A stretch of DNA of 64,000 bases. Source: Mactromeris polynyma. Lineage: Eukaryota > Mollusca > Bivalvia > Venerida > Mactridae. The position numbers and the translations under genes are program-made. The stretch is taken from assembly GCA_032209605.1 (NCBI GenBank), contig JASFXZ010000016.1, positions 9,920,001 through 9,984,000 on the forward strand. The letters run 5' to 3'. Positions 54,353-64,000 of the stretch are shown here, piece by piece; within the stretch, counting starts at the first letter, position 1; every line of letters begins with the position of its first letter. A model generated the notes under the pieces. It did no database searches, had not been told where the DNA came from, and worked only from the letters and a program-made list of their open reading frames with translations.

Positions 54353-54904
54353 ACCCAGTCCATTTCTTCCCCCCTAGAAAATAATTTTATTTAAAAAAAA
54401 AATTTACCCTGGAAATTATCTTATTTTTCATGTTAGGGTGGGGAAGTTCTAGACTGGTCCAGTTCTTCCCCCCTAGTAAAAAATGTTATTTTCAACTTTC
54501 AGCTAATCTATTTCTTCTCCCCTAGTTAAATACTTTATTTGTGTCAAGGTGGGGAAGTTCTGGACTAGAGTTTTTAAAAAAAAAAATTGTGCTTTAGGGT
54601 GGGGAAGTTCTGGACTAGTCCAGTTCTTCTCTCCTTGTAAAATATTATTATTTTTGTCTTAGGGTGGGGAAGTTCTGGACTAGTCCAGTTCTTCTCCCCT
54701 TGGAAATTGTTTTATTTTTTCGTCTTAGGGTGGGGAAGTTCTGGACTAGTCCAGTTCTTCTCCCCTAGAAAATTATCTTATTTTTCATCTTAGGGCGAGG
54801 AAGTTCTTGACTAGTCCAGTTCTTCTCCCCTTGTAAAATATTATTCTTTTTGTCTTAGGTGGGGAAGTTCTGGACTAGTTCAGCCCTTCTCCCCTAGGAT
54901 TTTT
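54353..54904. repeat. Diverged 65-85-bp hairpin repeats related to the 32-bp array
   Basis: About seven irregular units of GGTGGGGAAGTTCTGGACTA followed by GTCCAGTTCTTCTCCCC, each an imperfect inverted repeat around GGACTAGTCC, separated by AT-rich spacers. CCAGTTCTTCCCC is shared with the neighbouring 32-bp unit. Confidence 0.85.
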
Positions 54905-55020
54905 ATGCCCCCACTCTGAATGGGGGGGGGGGGCATACAGATTTGCCCTTGTCCGTCTGTCCAGAACTTCCCCACCCTAACATGAAAAATAAGAACATTT
55001 TCAAGGTTAAAAAGTTGAAA
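54905..55020. repeat. Dispersed molluscan-type repeat fragment
   Basis: TGCCCCCACTCTGAATGGGG with a long G run, GGCATACAGATTTGCCCTTG and GTCCGTCTGTCC, then an inverted copy of the AACTTCCCCACCCTAACATG block seen near 54430. I recall the GGGGGCATACAGATTTG motif from molluscan repeats. Confidence 0.5.
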
Positions 55021-56935
55021 ATAATATACCTAAATCACACAGATACACAGTGTCCAGGTTTCCCTGTACTTTTATCAATCCTCTCAATACTTTTTACTAT
55101 TTTTGCAATCTGAAAAACTTGTGATTGTGGGAAAGTTGATACATCGGTTCATTGAGTAAGTAAGTGTATGATTCATTGCATAAACATGTCATTTTATATA
55201 ATGCATCAGTCATGAATTTGTGAATATACAATAAAACACTATTAAACTAAAAGTATCATGTTGAATAAAATATAAAGTTGTACGTTCTGTATATAGATAC
55301 TTTACTGACTAATGTCAGCTGTAACTTCAGAATGCTTCATTCTATTTCCTACACTATGGGGATATTTGTTCTATTTCCTACACTATGGGGATATTTGTTA
55401 ATATTGTGTAAGATTGTTGACACTTCATTTACATCATCAATTTCTTCTATTACACTATACAAGCCTGTAGCTACGCTGAGGCACACTGAGACAGCTGCCT
55501 TGGTTAAAATTTCCAAAGCAATCACAGATAATACAAGCGTGTTGCCAACAATGATTATTGCCGCATTTAGCCCAAAAGTCTCACGGCGCGTCACATATTT
55601 GAAAGCAAGTTAAATTTATAATGCCAAAATGTGAATGCACGCACTTGTAAAAGCACCATATAAAGGGTAATACAAAATAGAATGTTATTGTGTATTAGCG
55701 CGTCGCGATATATGTATTTACTTTCCGGTAAAACTTACTTTTCGGTAAATACATGTACTTACTTTTCAGCAATTTCAATAATTAGTTCAAGGAGGCGTTA
55801 TTATTTTTATCGTATATTTTTATGATTTTTTATTACAGCTACCAAATTGCAACGTTATGCATGAATTCATTGATTCTCTTACCAACATTACTAACATTTT
55901 TGCATAGCACGATCACTAAACCTGTGCTTTGGTCACAGCACTCTTCTTTACATAAAACAAATAGCGATCTACTTTAATAACTGATCCCCAAGTTAGGCTA
56001 TATCTTTGACAGTATCAAATATAGTTGGCGCCCTCCTGGGACGCCTACTAATGAATAAATAAAAAGAATACAGGAAGAATAACATAAAACTGTAAAGCAT
56101 GCCATTTGACTACTTAGACATTCTTCAGCTGTGGGATGCTCCGAGACATCGAAGAATTACACTTGCTTTCGATTCATAGCTATTCAAATAAAACAAAATT
56201 ACCCTTAAAGAAAACACAGGAAAACGCTTCTATATGTATTTTTCCTCGGGGGAGGACCCTCAAACCCCCTGCCTTTATTGCCTCAGGTTATTTTTGCCTA
56301 TGGTTACGGGCCTGCATTTCAGTGGCTGCATGTTATTAATCTTTAGAACACAATAAAGCATCAGGCAGGTTTGTCAATTAAGTTCTGGTTTCTTAATATC
56401 ACCAATATTGTCAGGAATTGTCAAATTCAATAATTTGAATACTGTACAATTGTATCCTGTGGAATTGTTTGTGAATTTCTCAAATTAAGGAAGTCGCCAA
56501 AATATATAAGCCAGCATAAAATTCCTCCTTCACAGTAGACAAGTATATTTTTTCAATTCTTCAATTTCACTTCAGCTGATTTGCAAACTTGTTGACTTCT
56601 GAAAATATTTATGTCCACAATTACATTGATTTATTTAGTCGCACTATTGTCGTTTCAATTTTCACTGAAACCTTAACAGACAAGATCACCTACAAATTGA
56701 TAATATCAAAATTTGAAGTAACACAAACAAAAACTCCAAGTAACATTAAAATGGTCAATTAAACAAAATACACAGAATAATGTAAATATATCAATTAGCA
56801 TAGAATTGTAACATTTTATCCTATTATCATAACAATCACCAACAAAGGACCCCTGCTCTGTGTACTTAACTCAAGACTTTACAGTAAAAGTCAATCTAAC
56901 TTTGTATAAATCCTCTTTGAAAAGAACTTTAAATA
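55021..56935. other. Intergenic, no convincing gene
   Basis: Contains a 31-bp direct duplication (CTATTTCCTACACTATGGGG at about 55342 and 55373). A minus-strand open frame at 55349-55594 has hydrophobic stretches but no supporting context. Confidence 0.45.
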
Positions 56936-57013
56936 GGCATTAGACATGGTGTATTCAATTATAATGACTTTGTTGAATGTAAGCATGATTGTTATATCAA
57001 ACTATGCATTGAC

Positions 57014-57265
57014 ATGTTGAAAATGTATGATGAACTTGGTTACGTAAATTGGGCAACGAACGTACGTTTAAATTTATACAGTAATGGTTTTGGATATGTT
57101 TGGGAATCGCAATCTGTAGTAAATAAGAGAATATTTCTAAACGAATACACTCAATGTTTAAGAGATCAATATGTACAAACTTGGAAACAAGAATGTCTTA
57201 ATAATGCCAAACTTTCAAATTGTTTCATATATTTTAAAAGAAATTTTATTTTGTCAATAGCATAG
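57014..57265 (+). pseudogene. LINE ORF C-terminal half, left fragment
   Basis: Open frame without a native start, ending in the first repeat unit. Conserved-looking GYVNWATNVRLNLY and GYVWESQ. It reads into the array with TATTTTAAAAGAAATTTTA. Confidence 0.65.
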
Positions 57266-58868
57266 CCTTTATGAATTGTAGACATTTCTTTGTTAATTTT
57301 ATCTTGTCAATAGCATAGCCTTTATGAATTGTAGACATTTCTTTGTTAATTTTATCTTGTCAATAGCATATAGCCTTTATGAATTGTAGACATTTCTTTG
57401 TTAATTTTATCTTGTCAATAGCATAGCCTTTATGAATTGTAGACATTTCTTTGTTAATTTTATCTTGTCAATAGCATAGCCTTTATGAATTGTAGACATT
57501 TCTTTGTTAATTTTATCTTGTCAATAGCATATAGCCTTTATGAATTGTAGACATTTCTTTGTTAATTTTATCTTGTCAATAGCATAGCCTTTATGAATTG
57601 TAGACATTTCTTTGTTAATTTTATCTTGTCAATAGCATAGCCTTTATGAATTGTAGACATTTCTTTGTTAATTTTATCTTGTCAATAGCATAGCCTTTAT
57701 GAATTGTAGACATTTCTTTGTTAATTTTATCTTGTCAATAGCATATAGCCTTTATGAATTGTAGACATTTCTTTGTTAATTTTATCTTGTCAATAGCATA
57801 GCCTTTATGAATTGTAGACATTTCTTTGTTAATTTTATCTTGTCAATAGCATATAGCCTTTATGAATTGTAGACATTTCTTTGTTAATTTTATCTTGTCA
57901 ATAGCATATAGCCTTTATGAATTGTAGACATTTCTTTGTTAATTTTATCTTGTCAATAGCATATAGCCTTTATGAATTGTAGACATTTCTTTGTTAATTT
58001 TATCTTGTCAATTGCATATAGCCTTTATGAATTGTAGACATTTCTTTGTTAATTTTATCTTGTCAATAGCATATAGCCTTTATGAATTGTAGACATTTCT
58101 TTGTTAATTTTATCTTGTCAATAGCATATAGCCTTTATGAATTGTAGACATTTCTTTGTTAATTTTATCTTGTCAATAGCATAGCCTTTATGAATTGTAG
58201 ACGTTTCTTTGTTAATTTTATCTTGTCAATAGCATATAGCCTTTATGAATTGTAGACATTTCTTTGTTAATTTTATCTTGTCAATAGCATATAGCCTTTA
58301 TGAATTGTAGACGTTTCTTTGTTAATTTTATCTTGTCAATAGCATATAGCCTTTATGAATTGTAGACATTTCTTTGTTAATTTTATCTTGTCAATAGCAT
58401 AGCCTTTATGAATTGTAGACATTTCTTTGTTAATTTTATCTTGTCAATAGCATAGCCTTTATGAATTGTAGACATTTCTTTGTTAATTTTATCTTGTCAA
58501 TAGCATAGCCTTTATGAATTGTAGACATTTCTTTGTTAATTTTATCTTGTCAATAGCATATAGCCTTTATGAATTGTAGACATTTCTTTGTTAATTTTAT
58601 CTTGTCAATAGCATAGCCTTTATGAATTGTAGACATTTCTTTGTTAATTTTATCTTGTCAATAGCATATAGCCTTTATGAATTGTAGACATTTCTTTGTT
58701 AATTTTATCTTGTCAATAGCATATAGCCTTTATGAATTGTAGACATTTCTTTGTTAATTTTATCTTGTCAATAGCATATAGCCTTTATGAATTGTAGACG
58801 TTTCTTTGTTAATTTTATCTTGTCAATAGCATATAGCCTTTATGAATTGTAGACATTTCTTTGTTAAT
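57256..58868. repeat. 53/55-bp minisatellite, about 30 copies
   Basis: Unit TAGCCTTTATGAATTGTAGA followed by CATTTCTTTGTTAATTTTATCTTGTCAATAGCA; an optional TA (GCATAGCC or GCATATAGCC) gives 53- or 55-bp copies. Rare variants include GACGTTT and CAATTGC. The motif ATTTTATYTTGTCAATAGCA at the left edge (57243-57262) belongs to the interrupted LINE frame, so the unit probably arose from LINE sequence. Confidence 0.97.
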
Positions 58869-58961
58869 TTTAGAGCATTCTTCTCATTGCTTAATGATTG
58901 AAAAAGGCAGACATCAAAATTTACCACGTAATCAACGCTTTTACAAGTATTGCAGTGACAT

Positions 58962-59165
58962 ATGATAGAAGTTGAATTCCACTTTTTAATGTTCTGTCCA
59001 TTATATGCTGACATCAGAAAACAATATATTCCAGAAAAATATACCAAACATCCTACTCAATCTAAGTTTAATATTCTTTTAGATAGTAATAATGATATTT
59101 TAATTAGGAATGTCTCATTGTATATAAAGCTTTTAAATATAGAAGTAGCTTCATCTCTGCTTTGA
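58962..59165 (+). pseudogene. LINE ORF C-terminal half, right fragment
   Basis: Encodes the EFHFLMFCPLYADIRKQY module and ends at TGA 59163-59165. A preceding segment in another frame (58874-58956) holds GRH and YKYC residues of the same module. Confidence 0.7.
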
Positions 59166-59366
59166 ACTAGACTTGTATATTGTGTTAGATGTTTGAATTT
59201 TTCAATGTTTGAATGTTGTTAACTGTATAGTTATCCTATCGCAGTCGGTTTATAACTATACATTGTATATAGGTGGGTAAATGATCATGAATTGATTGTT
59301 TTGTGTATTGTAATATTTTTGTGTATGGGCCGGAGGCCATTTATACAATAAATATATTTGAATTTG

Positions 59367-61093
59367 TTGTTCCTTGAAATAGAGCAGGCCTTAAATTCAT
59401 TCCTGAATGTTTGTTAAATAAAGACTTATTATTGAAGACTGACTTTTACTGAAAATTAAGTGAGATCCATAGTCATCCATTTTCGAGGGTTTGCATGGCA
59501 CACAACCCAAACCCAGTAACAGTATTGTTTTTACTTTCTTGTGAAATACATGTACTATTATATTCTTTTAACTAGATATAGATTTCTTAATTTGTATAAA
59601 CAATTGCTACATTCAGCAAAGAAACTTATAATTGACTCTAATAGACCCATAGAATCTAACATTTCATGAAACTTGAAGAAATTGAAGGGTCAGTCCCGAA
59701 TTTTTAAATATCACACAATTAAAGTTCATACTGATCAAGATCCCCAAGCAATATCAAACTAATTGGCCACATTTTCATACCTTAATTTGTGCTAAATACA
59801 TGTACAGATATCTTGTTATTTAGCTTATTATTTAATTAATTATTTTAAATTGACCAACAAACTTGTCTATACTCACATGAACACTTGTCACAAAATTCCA
59901 TAACAAAATCTTTAAATCTAATTGTCAGTATCATAATATCCCCAGTTGAATCAAACCAATAACACTTAATTAAGTCATTTTCTAATGACAGCGTGTTTTA
60001 AAGCAAAATTACAAACAAATCCCTCACTTCCTTCAAATAAACATTCCACATTTCTCCGTTAATCCAGACCAAAGTAAAATAAACAAAATATTCATTTTCC
60101 AAACAAATTCTTTTATGCTGAAACAATTATATTTTATAAAAACTTAATAAATTAATCTATCTAAATACATACAACATTCCACTGATAATCACAGCACACA
60201 CAATAAAACAATTGTTCACCAATTAATTTTATATTAAGACATACAGATGTCTCCACAAATTTTATCCAACAATCGTACATTTTATCCAACGATCGTACAC
60301 CATTAATACTACTGTATGTAAATATATTTAAATAGGTTAAAGAGCTTAACATTACTGATCTATCTATAAAACAAACATATCGTTCAATTGACATAAATTG
60401 TAATAAATTATTTCAACCACAATGATTACACTAGATATCCGCTCTTAGAGAACACTTTGAATAAAAAGAATTTATCTTTAATTCGGTATAAATTCTATAA
60501 TTTTCTTATCAAATATTTAGGGTGGTGGGGATTAACTTAAATTCCCGACAAACTATCAAAAGTTTGAAATATTTTCAAACAAACCAATTCTTTGGTAACC
60601 AATGTACTTACGTACTTATTGTGAAACATATACAAAAATATGAAATTTACAATGCTTATTTTTTGCCCTTTTTGATAATCCTTTTCAATAAAATGGAATT
60701 CCACCATTAATTAAATGTGGAAAATGAGTTGCATAATTTATTGCTCATTTTTTATTTTTCTAGAGGGTATTATTTAGTGCTTCAATGAAATAGCTCACTT
60801 CAATGATATCCAAACTAGTTTAAAAATTGCTTTGCAATGAACAGAAGATTACATTCTAGCAACATAATAATCCGGGACACATTGGTTGGTCTTTTTGTGC
60901 ATTTAATAACAAATAGTTCAGCCAGGGTCGATCATCATTTCTTTATTCAATTCATTTTAAGAACAAAACAAGAAAGTGTTAACTCCAGCAATACAAATTT
61001 AAATCCTTTTTATTTTAAGAGCTAATAATTCTGACATGATCATCAGCCTTTCTACTTGATTCAAGAAAATATATAGCTCACAAAATTTATTCC
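59367..61093. other. Intergenic, AT-rich, no gene seen
   Basis: No coding-like frame or repeat array. Confidence 0.5.
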
Positions 61094-61275
61094 AAATTTA
61101 TTCTTGGCCGAGACATTATGCCCACAAACATTTTCAAGATCAACATAAAGATCGGATGAAAACTCTATGATCTAGAGAGCGGACAACAGGTGGACGCCGC
61201 CCGCCACCCACGCGCCCGCCTGCCACAGGTGTTCCCATAATACGTCCCGTTTTTCAAACGGGCGTATAAAAAAAC
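61094..61275. repeat. Dispersed molluscan-type repeat
   Basis: GGCCGAGACATTATGCCCAC, AAGATCGGATGAAAACTCTA, a GC-rich CGCCCGCCACCCACGCG core, and the hairpin GTCCCGTTTTTCAAACGGGC followed by GTATAAAAA. I recall this arrangement from many bivalve sequences. Confidence 0.55.
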
Positions 61276-63723
61276 CATATGATTACCTCCATTTAAGAAG
61301 TATTCATTATTAGTAATTATCTCCCTTTAAGATTTCTTGCAATTTCATTTAAGTTAGTTCCTGTAATTACTGAGATTTCCTGTAATTAGGATATGCAGAT
61401 AGTAATACTGCAAAAAAATGACCCCGTCTTTCCAATTACTTAAATTATCCGTAAATGGTGCATTGAATTTATTTGCCTTCCATTAGAAATAACTGTAGAA
61501 AAATAAAATTACTCTGATGGAGATAACATCTTATATTAATGTGGCAATTAATCCAACAAAGTTACTTCCCTTTACAATTACCCATATACTATATAACACT
61601 TTTTATAAATGTGATAATTACAGGGGTAAACTCCCTTCCATATAAGATAACTTATCAAAGTTACTTCATCAAAGCTACTTCCCTTCAAAAAACCAGCTAA
61701 ACAGTAAAACCTCACTTAAAGACCACCTCAATAATAAGACCACCTCAAAATTAAGATCCATAAGTCATTTTCACAGTTTTACTCTGTACTCAACTCATAT
61801 ATTCATACCACAAAATAAGAAGACCAGTTTTCAAGGGTGGTCTTTATTGATGTTTTACAGTATTTATAACTGTCATTATATATAAGAAAACAGATTTATG
61901 TCCCTTCAATACAAGACATGTATTAAAATTTTATAACCAATTTTGTGCCCCTTAGAATTATACATACTTTTGTGAAATTACTTCTTTGACCATTTAACTC
62001 ACTTAACTAATATCAAGGTCACGGCATACCATAAAATTACGGACATAGAGGTCAGAGTGATCATAAAAAAGTGCAGAATAATAGCACAGAATAATAGCAC
62101 AAGTATTTATTTGTATAAATGTCAACAAACATGTCATGATTTGCCACATTTTTTCGTTATTTCAATTTGTGACTGTGAAAAAAATGAAAAAGATTTTCTC
62201 ACTACAGTGGCTGCCCAAATACCTGAGGGTTTAAGATACAGAATTGATAGAGAATTGCTTTTAATGGACTATTGTGAACTATACCCCCATTTTACAATCA
62301 CTGGATTTGTTCTTAATTACATTCCAGGAATGTAGCCCAAGGCTTGAAAAAACAAATTAGAATGATAGATCTGCTGGAGAATCACAGAATAATGTAACCC
62401 AAAGACTTTAAATTAAAGAAAATAGAATAAACAACAAAAGAAATTAAATTTCAAATTAAAAGATAAAGCTTTATGAAATAATTGAAATTTTTTCACCTTT
62501 TATAGGAGAAGAGTTTCATTCAGTTTTCCACAAAAACAAGATTTTTTTCCGTTCATAGAACTCAGTTTTCTTTTTCTCAAAATTACATTTTTTCTGAAAT
62601 TTACACAAAAATAGATCCATATATGGGTATATAGTTCCTTTTCTTCATTTGAAATACATACCTACGATGGAAATACATTTTAATATAGTATTTATGAATA
62701 TAATAATAAAGTATATTATTTGCATATCTATAAGTGTTAAATTACATTACAGATAAAAGCAGGCAGGGCATAGGTTAAGGAACAAATATCAGTGGATTGA
62801 CACACTGCCATAACATCATGAGAACTTTACCTCAAAACACAAAGTTGAGATTTTCAGACCAAGAGTATACAGTATATCATAAAGTCAACATTAAATGAAT
62901 GATGCAAAAATCAGCCTTTCTTAAATGAGATTTTAGACCAAATGAGTATAGAGTATAATTATATATATATTATTTGGAAATATTTCCTAAATTTACGAGA
63001 CCACACAAACTTTTACCAGACAAGACAGTTTTTATCACACATTTTGCAAGCTCTTTTACAGGTTTAAACATTTCATGAAATATAAGTCCAACACGACAAT
63101 TTGCAAAATGAAAACAAACTAAAACTGTTTATATCATGGTTATATGGATTAAAATCAGTGACCGTGACGACGTCCTATGAATGCACTAATCCACACAACA
63201 TAATTATCAAGTTTGGATGCTCCCTAAATATACAGAAATTGCAAATCTAAAAGAAAAGTGAGAAAGGTCAGTTTATCGTGTTTTATTTACAGTTTGACAT
63301 AATAGTCTTAGCAACAAAACTAACACAAACATATGGATTAAGCCATCGGTTAAATAAACTTTTTAACATTAAATCCATGAAGTGCTTGCTTTGATACTTA
63401 AATCTACCCTGTATATTGATTGATTACACTGATAGGAGTTCAACTATAATATTGATCAATGCTTTATGTTATATTGAGGTATGATTGGGATTAAAACAAT
63501 CAGATACCAGCTGATATCATATACCATAATAGAGTGTCTTAAAACAACGCAGACCATTAAATCATTTGTCATGTGACTATCAGACCTACCCCCCCCGCTA
63601 CCCTCTTCTATTTTGTCCCTTCAATGTAGAACCTTGACATTGTCCCATAATGTTTAGCTATTTTGTTAAACTAGACATGTGTAAATATGACACGGATGCC
63701 CTCACTTTCCACTTTTGTTAAGT
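61276..63723. other. Intergenic, AT-rich, no convincing gene
   Basis: Holds MITE copy C and an unassigned plus-strand open frame at 62057-62335 (92 codons) without recognised domains. Confidence 0.5.
61702..61861. mobile_element. 174-bp MITE family, diverged copy C
   Basis: Left CAGTAAAACCTCACTTAAAG and AATAATAAGACCACCTCAAA as in copy A. The right end reads GGTGGTCTTTATTGATGTTT and ends ACAG instead of ACTG. Shorter and more diverged than A and B; the flanking TA is lost at left. Confidence 0.75.
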
Positions 63724-64000
63724 CAAAGACCAGAACTCTAGGTCAATCAGTAAAGAAGCAGTGCATGCCACAAGATATTGGGGACACAAAGACCAGAACT
63801 CTAGGTCAATCAGTAAAGAAGCAGTGCATGCCACAAGATATTGGGGACACAAAGACCAGAACTCTAGGTCAATCAGTAAAGAAGCAGTGCATGCCACAAG
63901 ATATTGGGGACACAAAGACCAGAACTCTAGGTCAATCAGTAAAGAAGCAGTGCATGCCACAAGATATTGGGGACACAAAGACCAGAACTCTAGGTCAATC
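63724..64000. repeat. 63-bp minisatellite, 4.4 copies, runs off the window
   Basis: Units start CAAAGACCAGAACTCTAGGT at 63724, 63787, 63850, 63913 and 63976 (cut by the edge). Copies look identical. A period of 63 keeps a minus-strand frame open across the units; I do not call it a gene. Confidence 0.97.

Larger units (their letters stand above)
56936..59366 (+). mobile_element. LINE C-terminal fragment split by a minisatellite
   Basis: The left part (56936-57250) encodes YDELGYVNWATNVRLNLYSN and NGFGYVWESQ, a pattern I know from the region after the RT in molluscan LINE proteins. The right part (58874-59165) encodes IEKGRHQNLPRNQRFYKYC and then, after a frameshift near 58957, IEVEFHFLMFCPLYADIRKQY, the matching downstream Cys/His module. 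The 3' end has a GGGCCGGAGGCC hairpin (about 59329) and AATAAATA. The 1.6-kb array sits exactly between the two halves. Confidence 0.75.

Noticed and set aside
53569..54394. Pro/Ser-rich and Lys/Thr-rich frames on both strands
   Set aside because: Generated by the 32-bp array; present in many registers at once.
55349..55594. Minus-strand open frame with hydrophobic stretches (LNAAIIIVGNTLVLSVIALE)
   Set aside because: No ATG in frame, no convincing splice acceptor or donor, and no neighbouring exon. It could be an exon of an unseen gene, but the sequence does not show it.
62057..62335. 92-codon plus-strand open frame
   Set aside because: No recognised domain, weak coding character and no splice context; possibly mobile-element debris.

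Overview
The window reads as nuclear DNA of an animal, most likely a mollusc and probably a bivalve. Evidence: a 13-exon gene with consensus GT-AG (and one GC-AG) introns, low GC, LINE, SINE and TIR-element debris, and dispersed repeats of kinds I associate with molluscan genomes (positions 37165-37335, 44342-44650, 54905-55020, 61094-61275). The mollusc assignment rests on memory of such repeats, not on a search. Nothing prokaryotic was seen.

One gene dominates. A Dbl-family Rho guanine-nucleotide exchange factor (RhoGEF) runs on the minus strand from an ATG at 50151 to a stop at 4356. I assembled 13 exons by eye; all phases agree and give 1768 codons plus stop without a frameshift. A giant first exon (1118 codons, mostly disordered, Ser-rich) is followed by acidic and Ser-rich linker exons, a Cys-pair motif, a DH domain (about residues 1368-1560) and a PH domain (about 1600-1755) at the C terminus. 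The DH-PH half is packed into 4.4-10.2 kb; introns 5, 2 and 1 are 15.0, 10.1 and 9.8 kb and hold most repeats. Tail-to-tail with it, at the left edge, lies the 3' part of a plus-strand gene or pseudogene for a single-pass membrane glycoprotein with C-type-lectin-like and PAN/apple-like segments, broken by three frameshifts that each fall in a run of T.

The remainder is repeats. I count about 20 separate tandem arrays totalling roughly 17 kb, over a quarter of the window. The largest is a 5.4-kb array of 111 copies of a 48/51-bp unit (19268-24660) abutting a 60-bp array. Others have units of 16, 22, 28, 29, 30, 32, 39, 41, 47, 53/55, 55, 57, 59, 63 and 83 bp. The very long open frames inside the 48/51- and 60-bp arrays arise because these units are multiples of three, not because they look like genes.

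Mobile elements include a 5'-truncated but uninterrupted LINE reverse transcriptase (about 27530-29103) lying inside a TIR-bounded element; a decayed LINE (44035-45842) carrying a dispersed-repeat insertion; a LINE C-terminal fragment split by a 1.6-kb minisatellite (56936-59366); two copies of one tRNA-derived SINE whose different internal modules were amplified into minisatellites (29575-30085 and 42075-43092); a Tigger/pogo-like element nested inside another TIR element (32930-34131); a 174-bp MITE family (three copies); and nested inverted-repeat elements at 43.46-44.03 kb. From 50.2 kb to the right end I found no convincing host gene.
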